NCBI RefSeq assembly: GCF_030373445.1
Contig: NZ_JAUCYU010000011.1
Coordinates: 1-64,000 of the forward strand
DNA: 64,000 nucleotides
Direction: 5' to 3'
From: Roseovarius sp.
GTDB taxonomy: Bacteria > Pseudomonadota > Alphaproteobacteria > Rhodobacterales > Rhodobacteraceae
Shown one piece after another: positions 9,037 to 18,228 of this stretch; position 1 is the stretch's first letter, and each line of letters begins with the position of its first letter. The position numbers were made by a program, and so were the translations under genes. Under the pieces are notes generated by a model. It was not told the origin of the DNA, made no database searches, and was given only the letters and a program-made list of their open reading frames with translations.

Positions 9037-9927
9037 ATGCATATCGACCAGATCCGCACCTTTCTCGAAGTGGTGGCGACCGGGAATTTCAACCGCGCCG
9101 CCGAGAACCTCAATGTCACGCAATCCACCGTCAGTGCGCGCATCCGCTCGCTGGAAGAGGAGCTGGGCCGCGCGCTGTTCGAACGCGGCCGCAACGGCGC
9201 GCGGCTGACCGCGGCGGGGGACCGGCTGCTGCGGCACGGGCACAGCATGCGGCGCCTGTGGCAGCGCGCGCGCAATGACGTGGCCCTGCCGGATGCCTAT
9301 GATTCCTCGCTCAGCCTTGGCGTGACGCTCAGCCTCTGGGAGGAGATAGAACTGCCCTGGGTCAACTGGATGCACCGGGAGGCGCCGACGGTCTCGCTTC
9401 ACGTGGAGGCGGATTATTCCCCCGGCCTGATGCGCCACCTGCGCGACGGCATCCTCGATATCGCGGTGATGTACGAGCCGCTCCAGATGCAGGAACTGGT
9501 GATCGAGGAATTCCTGCGGGACGAGCTGATCCTGTTCACCACCCATCCCGCCTGCGACGTGGCCGATGAGATCTGGCGGCAGGATTACGTGCTGGTCGAT
9601 TGGGGCGAGGATTTCCGCTACGACCACGATTCCATGTATCCGGACCTCGTGCACAGCTTCTCTGCCGGGCTCAGTTCGGTCGCGGTGCAATACCTGGAGC
9701 AGAACGCCGCCAGCGCCTATCTTCCGGCGCGTCTGGTGATGCGGCAGCTGAAGAAAGGGTCGGTCCGGCCTGTGCGCAATGCGCCGGTCTTCGAACGCAC
9801 CGGCTGCCTGATCTACAGCAAGTCACCGGCGGATGGCGATCTTCTCCATCTGGGGCTGGAGGGGCTGCGCAGCGTCACCGCCGAACTGGAAGCGCAGACG
9901 GCGCGGCTCGTCGAAGCCGCGCGCTGA
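9037..9927 (+). CDS. LysR-family transcriptional regulator
   Basis: The 296-residue regulator has the standard LysR winged helix-turn-helix at residues 1-60 (HIDQIRTFLEVVATGNFNRA, then QSTVSARIRSLEEELG) and a periplasmic-binding-like effector domain from about residue 85. The ATG at 9037 puts the DNA-binding domain at the extreme N-terminus, as usual. It is transcribed away from the glycoside-hydrolase/ABC importer unit, the classic arrangement in which a LysR protein activates the divergent operon when it binds a substrate-derived effector. The T-N11-A site at 8946-8960 is its likely binding site. Confidence 0.9.
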   Translation: MHIDQIRTFLEVVATGNFNRAAENLNVTQSTVSARIRSLEEELGRALFERGRNGARLTAAGDRLLRHGHSMRRLWQRARNDVALPDAYDSSLSLGVTLSLWEEIELPWVNWMHREAPTVSLHVEADYSPGLMRHLRDGILDIAVMYEPLQMQELVIEEFLRDELILFTTHPACDVADEIWRQDYVLVDWGEDFRYDHDSMYPDLVHSFSAGLSSVAVQYLEQNAASAYLPARLVMRQLKKGSVRPVRNAPVFERTGCLIYSKSPADGDLLHLGLEGLRSVTAELEAQTARLVEAAR

Positions 9928-9979
9928 ACCGCCCCGTTTGGCATGGACATATCAACGCGACGGACGGCGAGAGGCTACA

Positions 9980-12900
9980 TCAAACCCCCGTCCGGTCCGC
10001 CGTGCCGGCGTCGCGCAGCGTCGCGAGCAGGGCCTGCACCGGGTGGGCGATGTCGAGCCCGGAGAAGCGCTGCACCTGGCTGCGGCAGGAGTAGCCGGTG
10101 GCAAGGGCCGGGGGTGCATCCACGGCCTCGGTCACCTCTCGCCACGACAGGTCGTAGATGCGGCGCGAGGTGACGCGGTTCCGTGCCTCGTGCCCGTAGG
10201 TGCCCGACATGCCGCAGCAGCCCGTCGGTACCAGCTCGAGCTCGCATCCGAAGGCCGCGAAGACGGCCTGCCACTCCCGCGTGGCCCGCGACCGCGTGGT
10301 TGCCTCGGTGCAGTGGGAGAGCAGGCGGTACGATCTGCCACGGCCGGGGGACGGGGGGTGTTTCAGCTCGCCTGTATTGGCCGCCATCCATTCCTGCAGC
10401 AGCTGCACCCCGGGTACGGCCTCCGGGCCAAGCGCCCTGCAATAGTCCTGCCGGTAGGTCAACGTCATCGCTGGGTCGATGCCAATCAGCGGAATCCCGT
10501 GGTCTGCCAATGCCCGTAGCCGCAGGGCCTGCCGGCGCGCGACCCGTTCGAAGGCCCCGAGGAACCCGTGGACCTGCATTGGTTTGCCGTTGGCCGCGAA
10601 AGGGGCAACAAGGACCCGGATACCGAGACGGGTCAACAGCTCGACGGCATCGGCCACAACCTGGGCGTCGAAGAAAGTGGTGAAAGCGTCCTGCACAAGG
10701 ATGACGCTCCGGGCCTTTTCGGCTGGGGACAGCCGGGCGAGCCGGGCAGGGGTCGCGGGTTCGGCCCCCAGGCGTGTCAGCCGCGTGCGCAGTCTGCGGG
10801 GAGACAGCCGGGGGAGATCGCAGAGGCCAAGCAGGTGTTCCGACAACCGTTCCGCGCCCGGCAGGCGCAGCACCCCGTTGTAGATCGCGGCGCCCCGCGA
10901 CAGGAGCGGCACGGCGAATTCCAGCCCGGCGACGAGGTAGTCGCGCAGCGGCCTCTGGTAGCGGTCATGGTAGAGTTCGAGGAACCGGGCCCGGAACTCC
11001 GGCACGTCCACCTTGACGGGGCATTGACCCGCGCAGGACTTGCAGGCCAGGCATCCCGCCATGGCCTCCCTTACTTCGTGCGAGAAATCCGGCACGCCCT
11101 GCCGCCTGTGCCGGTTGTTGGCCAGCCGCCGGGGCAGGCCGGACAGGAAGCTCCTCGTGCCACCGTTCCGAATGCGGCCCGCGACGCTCAGCACATCGGT
11201 GCCCGCTTTCCCCTGAAGCCGCAGCCATTCCCGCATCAGGCTGGCGCGGCCCTTCGGCGAATGAATCCGCTCGCGCGTGGCCTTCCAGGAGGGGCACATC
11301 GCATCCCGGGGATCGTAGTTGAAACAGGCGGCGTTTCCATTGCAGTGGACGGCACCGGCATAGGCCTGCCACACGCGCGGGTCGATCTGGCGATGCAATG
11401 CCCCGGCCGTGGTCACGCCGTCGATCCGCAGCAGGTCCGGGTCGTCGGGCCCGGCCAGGGGCGCCTTCTCCGGGCCGGCGGGGGTCGCGATCTTGCCGGG
11501 ATTGAGCTGGTTGCGCGGGTCGAAGGCGCCCTTGATCCGTCGCAACGCCGGGTAGAGCGGGCCGAAGAACTGCGGCGCGTATTCGGACCGCACGCCCTTG
11601 CCGTGCTCACCCCACAGCAGGCCGCCGTAGCCTTGGGCCAGCGCGGCCACCTCGTCGGTGATCTCGCGCACCAGCCGGGCCTGCGCGGGGTCCTTCATGT
11701 CGATCGCCGGTCGAACGTGCAGCACACCGGCATCCACGTGACCGAACATCCCGTAGTCAAGCCCGCGTGCATCCAGCACGGCCCGGAAGTCGGCGATGAA
11801 ATCGGCAAGCCGTTCGGGGGGCACGGCGGCGTCCTCGACGAAAGGGATTGGCCGCTTTTCGCCTTTGGCGTTGCCCAGCAGGCCGACGGCCCGCTTGCGC
11901 ATGGCGTAAAGCCTGGCGACCTGTGGACCGCCGATGGCAAGCGTGTGGCCAAGCCGGTCAGTGCCCCCGTTGGCTAATCTTTCGGCCGCCAGGTGTTCGG
12001 TGAAACGGCGGATCTTCGCGTCGAGCGACCCGCGATCGTCCGCGTTGAACTCGACAAGGTTGATCCCCCGGATAGGGCGGCCGCCCTCGCCCTGCGGAAA
12101 GTAGCTGGCGACGCCATCCCAGGTGAAGTCTTCCATGGCGAGCGACAGCACCGTGTCGTCAACCGTCTCGATCGAGGTCGGCCGGGGCAGCGCCGGGTCC
12201 GGGCCGTCGTCCAGTCCCATCAGCGCACCGGCATCCCGCAGGGCCGCCATGAAAGAGCCGTAGCGGACATTGACCAGCGCGGTATGCGCCGGCAAGGGCA
12301 GGACGTTCAGCGTCGCCTCGCTCAGGAAGCCGAGCGTGCCCTCAGAGCCGCAGATGACGCTCCCCAGGTCGAACCGCCCGTCCGGCCTGCGCAGGTGCGC
12401 GAGGTCATAGCCGGTCAGACAGCGGTTGAGGTCGGGAAACCGTTCCGCGATCAGGTCGCGTTGCCCGTCGCAGATGTCGCAGACAGCGCGATAGACCTCT
12501 CCCACCCGGTCGCCGCGGCGGCATTCGGCGTCGAGCTCGGCCTCGTCCAGGGGACGGGTGACAAGCCGGTCGCCGCCCAGCAGCACCATCTCCAGCGCCA
12601 GGACGTGGTCGCGCGTCTTGCCGTATTCGCAACTGCCCTGGCCGCTCGCATCCGTAGAGATCATGCCGCCCAGCGTCGCCCTGTTGGAGGTCGACAGTTC
12701 GGGCGCGAAGAACAGCCCGAACGGGCGCAGCGCGGCGTTCAGCTGGTCCTTGACCACGCCGGGCTGTACCCGGACGCGCCGATTGCCCTCGTCGATCTCG
12801 AGGATGCGGTTCATGTGCCGCGAGACGTCGACCACGAGCCCCTCTGTCAGCGATTGGCCGTTGGTGCCCGTGCCGCCCCCGCGCGGGGCCAGGACGATGC

Positions 12901-13159
12901 CGGCGAACCGCTCGGTGCCGGCGAGGTGGGCGATACGGTCCAGGTCGGCGGTGTCGCGCGGGTAGAGCACCGCCTGCGGAGCGCGGCTGTAGATGGAATT
13001 GTCGGTTGCCAGAACGGTGCGGTTCGCATGGTCGCGCGCGATCTCGCCCGCGAAGCCCGCCTGTGCCAGCGCGTCCAGGAAGGCGCCATGGCCCGCATCG
13101 ACAGGGGCCGGCGGGGGGAGACGGCTGATCATCGTCATCTTGGTGTCCGTGGTCACCAT
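9980..13159 (-). CDS. FAD/Fe-S D-2-hydroxyacid dehydrogenase, YdiJ-like
   Basis: The 1059-residue protein combines an N-terminal FAD-binding type-4 oxidase domain (APRGGGTGTNGQSLTEG near residue 80; covalent-type flavin fold), a FAD oxidase C-terminal domain (GMFGHVDAGVLHVR), and a ferredoxin/heterodisulfide-reductase-like half with CLACKSCAGQCP (C-x2-C-x2-C-x3-CP, one 4Fe-4S site) and a C-terminal CCGMSGTYGH motif. E. coli YdiJ, a D-2-hydroxyglutarate dehydrogenase, has this layout at about 1018 residues. The start at 13159 was chosen because upstream in-frame codons are a shadow of the dioxygenase gene. It probably oxidises a 2-hydroxyacid made or released in the TRAP/dioxygenase pathway and passes electrons to an acceptor. 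The exact substrate is inference. Confidence 0.8.
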   Translation of the reverse strand: MVTTDTKMTMISRLPPPAPVDAGHGAFLDALAQAGFAGEIARDHANRTVLATDNSIYSRAPQAVLYPRDTADLDRIAHLAGTERFAGIVLAPRGGGTGTNGQSLTEGLVVDVSRHMNRILEIDEGNRRVRVQPGVVKDQLNAALRPFGLFFAPELSTSNRATLGGMISTDASGQGSCEYGKTRDHVLALEMVLLGGDRLVTRPLDEAELDAECRRGDRVGEVYRAVCDICDGQRDLIAERFPDLNRCLTGYDLAHLRRPDGRFDLGSVICGSEGTLGFLSEATLNVLPLPAHTALVNVRYGSFMAALRDAGALMGLDDGPDPALPRPTSIETVDDTVLSLAMEDFTWDGVASYFPQGEGGRPIRGINLVEFNADDRGSLDAKIRRFTEHLAAERLANGGTDRLGHTLAIGGPQVARLYAMRKRAVGLLGNAKGEKRPIPFVEDAAVPPERLADFIADFRAVLDARGLDYGMFGHVDAGVLHVRPAIDMKDPAQARLVREITDEVAALAQGYGGLLWGEHGKGVRSEYAPQFFGPLYPALRRIKGAFDPRNQLNPGKIATPAGPEKAPLAGPDDPDLLRIDGVTTAGALHRQIDPRVWQAYAGAVHCNGNAACFNYDPRDAMCPSWKATRERIHSPKGRASLMREWLRLQGKAGTDVLSVAGRIRNGGTRSFLSGLPRRLANNRHRRQGVPDFSHEVREAMAGCLACKSCAGQCPVKVDVPEFRARFLELYHDRYQRPLRDYLVAGLEFAVPLLSRGAAIYNGVLRLPGAERLSEHLLGLCDLPRLSPRRLRTRLTRLGAEPATPARLARLSPAEKARSVILVQDAFTTFFDAQVVADAVELLTRLGIRVLVAPFAANGKPMQVHGFLGAFERVARRQALRLRALADHGIPLIGIDPAMTLTYRQDYCRALGPEAVPGVQLLQEWMAANTGELKHPPSPGRGRSYRLLSHCTEATTRSRATREWQAVFAAFGCELELVPTGCCGMSGTYGHEARNRVTSRRIYDLSWREVTEAVDAPPALATGYSCRSQVQRFSGLDIAHPVQALLATLRDAGTADRTGV

Positions 13160-13198
13160 ACGCCAAACGCTCTGCCACCGGCGCTGTCGTCGGCATGA

Positions 13199-13225
13199 CT
13201 GCGGCCGGGGTGCCCCCGGCCGCAG
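13199..13225 (-). terminator. Perfect 12-bp hairpin between two catabolic genes
   Basis: CTGCGGCCGGGG / CCCCGGCCGCAG with a 3-base loop lies between the dioxygenase stop (13237) and the YdiJ-like start (13159). It has no U-tract; it may attenuate read-through into the large dehydrogenase gene or protect the upstream mRNA. Confidence 0.55.
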
Positions 13226-13236
13226 CATGGCCAGGT

Positions 13237-14118
13237 TCAGACCGGGCGGTCGCCGTTCACGGTGACGCGGTGCATTTCGCGGCGGAACCCGTGGTAGTCG
13301 TTGAGCGCGTAGTGATAGGTGCAGCGGTTGTCCCAGAAGGCGATCGAACCCTCGGCCCAGCGGAAGCGGCAGGTGAACTCGGGCCGCGCGGCGTGGCGCA
13401 CCAGGTAGTCGATCAGCGGCTGGCTTTCCGCGCGCGTCATGTTCTCGAACCGCACGGTGAAGGCCTCGTTGACGAAGAGGCACTTGCGCCCGGTCTCGGG
13501 ATGGGTCCGGACGACCGGGTGAACCGCCGACATCTCCTGCCGCTTGTCCTCGCGCAGCTTGGTCGAGCGGGTCTTGTTCCGATCCTCATCGCCTTCCTTG
13601 CCACCAAGCAGGTAGGCATTGCTGTGGACGGCATTGAGCCCTTCCAGCATCTCCTTCATGCCATCGGAGAGCGCGTCGTAGGCCATGCTGAGATTGGCAA
13701 AGAGCGTGTCGCCCCCGTAGGGCGGGATCTCGCGCGCATAGAGGATCGAGCCCATCGGCGGTTCGGGCAGGAAGGTCACGTCGGTGTGCCACGTGTCGCC
13801 GATGTTGTGCTTGGCGTCCTTGTCCTTGACCACCGCGAGGATCTCGTCATGCCCCGGAAGGGGCTCGTAGGTGGGGTGGATGTTCAACTCACCGAAACGC
13901 CGCCCGAAGGCCTTGTGCTGATCGGGGGTGAGCGACTGGTCCCGGAAGAACACGACCGAGTATTCGAGGAAGGCGCGATGTATCTCCGCGAAGGCCTCGT
14001 CGGAGAGGTTCGACAGGTCGACCCCGATCAGTTCCGCGCCCAGCGATCCGGCCAGCGGCCGGACGTCGATGTGCCGGTAGACCTGCTCCTGTGCCGCGGT
14101 TTTCGTCATTGCTGTCAT
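13237..14118 (-). CDS. TauD/TfdA-family Fe(II)/2-oxoglutarate dioxygenase
   Basis: The 293-residue enzyme carries the iron facial triad expected for the family: H111-x-D113 (in DTWHTDVTFLP) and distal H283 (in MHRVTVNGDRP), with the 2-oxoglutarate-binding arginine in the same C-terminal segment. Family members hydroxylate taurine, aryloxyacetates, sulfate esters and other anions, often with release of an aldehyde or keto acid. The ATG at 14118 is preceded by AAGGAG at good spacing and overlaps the TGA of the TRAP permease gene (ATGA), so import and hydroxylation are translationally coupled. The substrate is unknown; the TAXI transporter suggests a carboxylate. Confidence 0.88.
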   Translation of the reverse strand: MTAMTKTAAQEQVYRHIDVRPLAGSLGAELIGVDLSNLSDEAFAEIHRAFLEYSVVFFRDQSLTPDQHKAFGRRFGELNIHPTYEPLPGHDEILAVVKDKDAKHNIGDTWHTDVTFLPEPPMGSILYAREIPPYGGDTLFANLSMAYDALSDGMKEMLEGLNAVHSNAYLLGGKEGDEDRNKTRSTKLREDKRQEMSAVHPVVRTHPETGRKCLFVNEAFTVRFENMTRAESQPLIDYLVRHAARPEFTCRFRWAEGSIAFWDNRCTYHYALNDYHGFRREMHRVTVNGDRPV

Positions 14119-16124
14119 TGTTCGTACTCCTTTTTTTCCATCTGAAATTTTCCGGAACGCCCGGCGAGAAGGTAGCGGATGCCGATGTGCAGCGCGGCCA
14201 GCGCCAGGCCCGCCAGGTTGAGAAGGTTGGAGGGCTCCACCAGGCAGTAGGCGATGCCAAGGTAGAGGATCCGCTCCGGCACGGTCTTGGCCGGATGGCC
14301 GCTGACCGCGACCCCGAAGGCCACCGCGCCCGCGACGGCGGTGGTGACGGTATAGACCATGGCGACCGGTCCGAGGTCGCTGCCGATGATCAGAAGCTCG
14401 GGGTTGTAGACGAAGATGAAGGGCATGACGAAGGCCATGCCGGCATATTTCACCGCCGCATTCCCCGTGGCCGTCACCTTTGCCTTGGCCAGCGCGGCGG
14501 CGCCGAAACTGGCGATCATGACCGGCGGCGTGATCAGGGAAAGGACAGCGAAGTAGAGCACGAACATGTGCGCGGCCAGGAGGGGCACGCCAAGCTCGAC
14601 CAGGATCGGCCCGCCGATGGCGATGGTGACGATGTAGGCGGCGACGGTCGGCATCCCCATGCCGAGGATCACGCAGGTCACCATGACCAGGAGCAGGGCG
14701 ATCAGCATGTGCCCGCCGGTGATCGTGAGAAGCTGGCTCGACAGGCGCAGGCCCAGCCCGGTCTCGTTGATCACGCCGACGACGATGCCGGCCGCGGCAC
14801 AGGCCACGGTGGCGATGATGGTCGTGCGCGCGCCGGTATGCAGGCACTCCACGATATCGGTAAGGCTCAGCCGTGTCTCGCGCCTCAGTGTCGCCGCCAC
14901 GATCGCCACCCCGAGGCCGATGAGCGCGGCCATCATGGGCGAATAGCCGACCACCAGCGCCGCCACGAGCGCCACCAGCGGCAGGGTCATGTGCAACAGG
15001 CGCAGGATCTCGCCCTTCTTCGGCATCATCTCGTCGGGGACGCCGGCCATGTTGTCGCGCCGCGCGGTCAGGTCGATGGCGACGAAGAGCGACACGTAGA
15101 ACAGCAGCGCCGGCAGGGCCGCGGCGATGATGATGTCGGTGTAGGGCAGGCCGGTGATATCGGCCATGACAAAGGCCACGGCCCCCATGATCGGCGGCGT
15201 CAGCTGCCCGCCAGAGGAGGCGGCGGCCTCGATCCCCGCGGCGTTGTGCGGCTTGATCCCGATCCGCTTCATCAGCGGAATGGTGACGGCGCCGGTGGCC
15301 ATCACATTGGCCAGCGCACTGCCCGAGATGCTGCCGAAGGAGGCGCTGGTGACCACGGCAACCTTGGCCGGTCCGCCCGGGGAGCGGCCGGTCAGCGCCA
15401 GCCCGCAGCGCTGGATCAGCATGCCGGCCTGCGACCGCTCGATGAAGGCGCCGAAGATGATGAACAGGAAGACATAGGTGGCGATCACCCCGACGGGCGA
15501 GCCGAAGATCCCCTTGGTTGTCATGTAGAGGCTGAGAAACAGGTCCGTCGGTTCCACCGGGCGGTGCCGGAAGATGGAAAAGGTATTCCCGCCCCAGAGC
15601 CCGTAGGCCAGAACCACCAGCAGCAGGATCGCGATGGGAAGGCCGATGCAGCGCCGGGAAAGTTCCACGACAATCGCGACGAGCGACACCCCGAGCCACA
15701 CGTCCATCCGGGTGAAGGAATAAAAGGCATACCGTTCCTCGAAGGCCGTCGGCTGCAGAATGGCGTTGAGAGAGGCGGCTATCAGCGCGAGGGCAATCAC
15801 CGCGTCAATGGCCCAGCTCCAGTCGGGCGCGAGGAAATCACGCCGCTGCCCCCTGAAGTCGAAGAAGATCAGCCCCACCAGCCCGATGAGCATCAGGTGC
15901 AGCGGTCGCAACACGAAGGTCTCGTAGGCTCCGACGAAGGGAATGTAGATGTGGTAGAGGCTCGCGCCGACGGCAATCAGGATGCCGATGAACGCGATCC
16001 ACCGCCCCCAGCCGCCCCGGAAGGGCCGACGGAGCAGGTCGCGGGTGCAGAGCCATTCGTCGCGGCCCGTTTCACTGCCTGCGGCGCCAAACTGCGCCGT
16101 GCTCGGTTGTGTATAAGATGACAT
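14115..16124 (-). CDS. TRAP transporter fused permease (4TM/12TM, TAXI-type)
   Basis: The 669-residue inner membrane protein fuses the small (DctQ-like) and large (DctM-like) TRAP subunits. An N-terminal group of about four membrane segments is followed by the large GHRSP-type domain with FGSISGSALANVMATGAVT and EAAASSGGQLTPPIMG, hallmarks of the TRAP ion-coupled permease. Such fused permeases work with TAXI binding proteins, and one is encoded directly upstream. The ATG at 16124 has GAGGG at a suitable distance. Its stop overlaps the dioxygenase start. It should drive sodium- or proton-coupled uptake of an organic acid. Confidence 0.9.
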   Translation of the reverse strand: MSSYTQPSTAQFGAAGSETGRDEWLCTRDLLRRPFRGGWGRWIAFIGILIAVGASLYHIYIPFVGAYETFVLRPLHLMLIGLVGLIFFDFRGQRRDFLAPDWSWAIDAVIALALIAASLNAILQPTAFEERYAFYSFTRMDVWLGVSLVAIVVELSRRCIGLPIAILLLVVLAYGLWGGNTFSIFRHRPVEPTDLFLSLYMTTKGIFGSPVGVIATYVFLFIIFGAFIERSQAGMLIQRCGLALTGRSPGGPAKVAVVTSASFGSISGSALANVMATGAVTIPLMKRIGIKPHNAAGIEAAASSGGQLTPPIMGAVAFVMADITGLPYTDIIIAAALPALLFYVSLFVAIDLTARRDNMAGVPDEMMPKKGEILRLLHMTLPLVALVAALVVGYSPMMAALIGLGVAIVAATLRRETRLSLTDIVECLHTGARTTIIATVACAAAGIVVGVINETGLGLRLSSQLLTITGGHMLIALLLVMVTCVILGMGMPTVAAYIVTIAIGGPILVELGVPLLAAHMFVLYFAVLSLITPPVMIASFGAAALAKAKVTATGNAAVKYAGMAFVMPFIFVYNPELLIIGSDLGPVAMVYTVTTAVAGAVAFGVAVSGHPAKTVPERILYLGIAYCLVEPSNLLNLAGLALAALHIGIRYLLAGRSGKFQMEKKEYEQ

Positions 16125-16185
16125 GACGACCCTCTGATGCGGCATCCCGACCACGGGCCGCCACCGATTGGGGAACCAGGAAGAC

Positions 16186-16207
16186 GCGCGCGGCCGGGGC
16201 CGCGCGC
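16186..16207 (-). terminator. Hairpin between TAXI binding protein and permease genes
   Basis: GCGCGCGGCC / GGCCGCGCGC forms a 10-bp stem directly after the binding-protein stop at 16215. As in many solute-transport operons, it likely lowers expression of the membrane subunit relative to the abundant binding protein. No U-tract is present. Confidence 0.5.
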
Positions 16208-16214
16208 GCGGCGA

Positions 16215-17195
16215 TCAGGACTTGAGAAGCCCGATTTCGCGCCAGTATTGTTCCGCGCCCGGGTGCAGGGGGATGCGGATGCCGCTGAGCGCCAACTCCT
16301 CGGTCAGTTCCTTGTAGGAGGGATGCGCCTGGATCATCCGGTCGCGCCCTTCCCAGGTCGCCTTCGTCAGCTCGTAGACCGTCTCGTCCGCGAGGTCTTC
16401 GTGGGTGACCACCTGGGTCACCGACCCGGCGGTCACGACAGCCTCGTCCTGGCCGACGAAGGTTCCCGCGGGGATCACCATCCGCTCGTAATTGTACTTT
16501 TCGCTCAGGCGCTCGACCAGGTCGTCGTCCATGCCCAGCAGGTGACCGTCCGCGGTCGAGAGGATCTCGTTGATCGTCGAGTGCGGGATGGAGCCGATGA
16601 CGTTCGCCGCCGAGACGACCCCGTCCTTGAAGAGGCCGGACATCTCCGGGTAGTCGGTGTTCACCTCCTCGACCTGGTCGGCAATGCCCACCTCGTTGAC
16701 CACGTTCCGGAAGGCCGCAAGGCCCGTCATGCCCGCACGCCCGGGGGCGACCGAATGGCCCGCGAGGTCGGCGTAGGTCTTGATCTCGGGCTTGGCCACC
16801 ATGCTGAAATAGGCCGCATTGGTGGACATGATGGCGCGCAAACCCGGGATCGCCCGGCCCTCGAAGGCCAGCGTGCCCTGCTGGGCCGCCGTCACATCCA
16901 TGGCGAAGGAATAGGCGATGTCGATCTTGCCACGGCCGACGCCCTGCAGGTTGGCAAGGCTTCCGCCGGGGGTGACGGTGGTGGATATGTCCGGCCAGAG
17001 GCCCTTGGCGATCTCGGCCATGGTCGCGGCCCCCAGGTACCAGGCACCGCCCTGGCCCCCGCCCACCAGCGTCAGGTATTCCGGTGCATCGGCAGCCTGC
17101 GCCATGCTCCCGAGCAGCGACGTTCCCGCCGCGAAGCCCGCCATGGAGCCCAGCCCCCGGTGCATGAACGCACGTCTGTTGATGTGATTTGCCAT
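16215..17195 (-). CDS. TAXI-family TRAP substrate-binding protein
   Basis: The 326-residue periplasmic receptor starts MANHINRRAFMHRG; the RRAF motif plus the hydrophobic stretch ending near SMAQAADA indicates Tat-dependent export. The mature part begins YLTLVGGGQGGAWY, the usual TAXI (TRAP-associated extracellular immunogenic) opening, followed by VTPGGSLANLQGVGRGKIDI. The open frame continues upstream without a plausible start until the ATG at 17195, which is preceded by a purine-rich GGGAGG. It is the receptor for the fused TRAP permease downstream and sits 50 bases after the IclR gene. Ligand unknown; known TAXI ligands are carboxylates. Confidence 0.9.
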   Translation of the reverse strand: MANHINRRAFMHRGLGSMAGFAAGTSLLGSMAQAADAPEYLTLVGGGQGGAWYLGAATMAEIAKGLWPDISTTVTPGGSLANLQGVGRGKIDIAYSFAMDVTAAQQGTLAFEGRAIPGLRAIMSTNAAYFSMVAKPEIKTYADLAGHSVAPGRAGMTGLAAFRNVVNEVGIADQVEEVNTDYPEMSGLFKDGVVSAANVIGSIPHSTINEILSTADGHLLGMDDDLVERLSEKYNYERMVIPAGTFVGQDEAVVTAGSVTQVVTHEDLADETVYELTKATWEGRDRMIQAHPSYKELTEELALSGIRIPLHPGAEQYWREIGLLKS

Positions 17196-17245
17196 ATCGT
17201 TTCCTCCCTGTTTGATTGATGGCACGTGATGATCTCGGGATCGGG

Positions 17246-18049
17246 TCAGAAGGCCTCGCGCTCTCTGCGCGGGGGCAACTGACCGACCCATTCGCTGGCC
17301 TGGAAATCCTCGGCCAACTGAACCAGACGCTCGCCCAGATCCTCCAGCTTGTCGGCGGGCAGCCGGTGTGAGGGGCCGCCACAGTTGAAGGCGGCCAGCA
17401 TCTCAGAAGACAGGCGCACCGGGGCGCCCACCGCATTGACGTCATGCTCCCAGCTGCCGATCGCGCGGCAATAGCCCCGCTCCCGGTACTCGACCATGGC
17501 GTTGTTGAGGACCTCGCGCACCTCGTCGAACTGTTCGGGATGGTGCTGCGCGTAAAGATCGAGGATCTCCCGGCGCTCTTCCAGGCGCGCGGCCGCGAAA
17601 TAGGCCCGGCCCATCCCGGTGGTCGCCAGCGGAAGCCGCGAGCCGATATCCAGCGGCAAAGCGCTGACGGTGCGGTTGCGCGACCGTTCGATCAGGACCA
17701 TGGACAACCCGTCGCGCAGCCCGAGCGAGACGGTCCCGCCGGAATGGTTGGCAAGCTCATGCATCAGGGGCGCGGCCACGTGTCGGCGGTCGACATTCGC
17801 CAGCACCGGGTAGCCCAGTGACAGGATCCTCGGGTGCAGCTGGTAGTGGCCGATCTCTTCCCGGAAGGACAGGTAGCCAAGCTTCATCAGCGTATGCGTC
17901 AGCCGGGTGATCGTCGATTTCGGCAGGCCGGTACTCCGCGCCAGATCGCCCGCCGACATGGTCACCTTGTCGGGGGTGAAGGTCGCGAGAACCGACAGAC
18001 CGCGCGCCAGGCTCGTCACGAAATGGCGGTCCTTGTCGTCGTTCTCCAC
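17246..18049 (-). CDS. IclR-family transcriptional regulator
   Basis: The 267-residue product has an IclR winged helix-turn-helix at about residues 10-75 (VTSLARGLSVLATF, then GLPKSTITRLTHTLMKLGYL) and a GAF-like effector domain with the usual C-terminal cysteine region (RERGYCRAIGSWEHDVNAVG). I chose the GTG at 18049 because GGAGGAG lies just upstream and the resulting length is normal for the family. The frame stays open to 18190, but that stretch would overlap the operator region. It is followed by the TAXI/TRAP/dioxygenase genes and is divergent from an SDR gene; the palindromes at 18165-18200 are its likely sites. Confidence 0.9.
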   Translation of the reverse strand: MENDDKDRHFVTSLARGLSVLATFTPDKVTMSAGDLARSTGLPKSTITRLTHTLMKLGYLSFREEIGHYQLHPRILSLGYPVLANVDRRHVAAPLMHELANHSGGTVSLGLRDGLSMVLIERSRNRTVSALPLDIGSRLPLATTGMGRAYFAAARLEERREILDLYAQHHPEQFDEVREVLNNAMVEYRERGYCRAIGSWEHDVNAVGAPVRLSSEMLAAFNCGGPSHRLPADKLEDLGERLVQLAEDFQASEWVGQLPPRREREAF

Positions 18050-18164
18050 CAGGCTCTCCTCCGATCCGGGGCGGTTAGGTTCGTGCAAGCCCTCCGAGAC
18101 GTCATCCTGTCCGCTTGCCCGTCGGACGAAGTTGGCATAGCGTCGGGTCCAAGTCAAAATAATA

Positions 18165-18200
18165 GTACATTGTACTGCACTGCAGTACACATATACTGCA
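18165..18200. promoter_or_regulatory. Multi-palindrome operator, probably for IclR
   Basis: The 17-base sequence GTACTGCA-C-TGCAGTAC (18172-18188) is a perfect palindrome around a single base. It overlaps a second one, GTACA-T-TGTAC (18165-18175), and a third TACTGCA half-site follows at 18194-18200. The cluster sits midway between the divergent IclR and SDR starts. Confidence 0.75.
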
Positions 18201-18228
18201 TAGCGGTCTCGACGTGGGAGGAATAATC

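Noticed and set aside
14091..16121. Plus-strand open frame of 676 codons opposite the TRAP permease
   Set aside because: The product is rich in His, Asp and Gly and lacks any motif; the permease on the other strand is complete.
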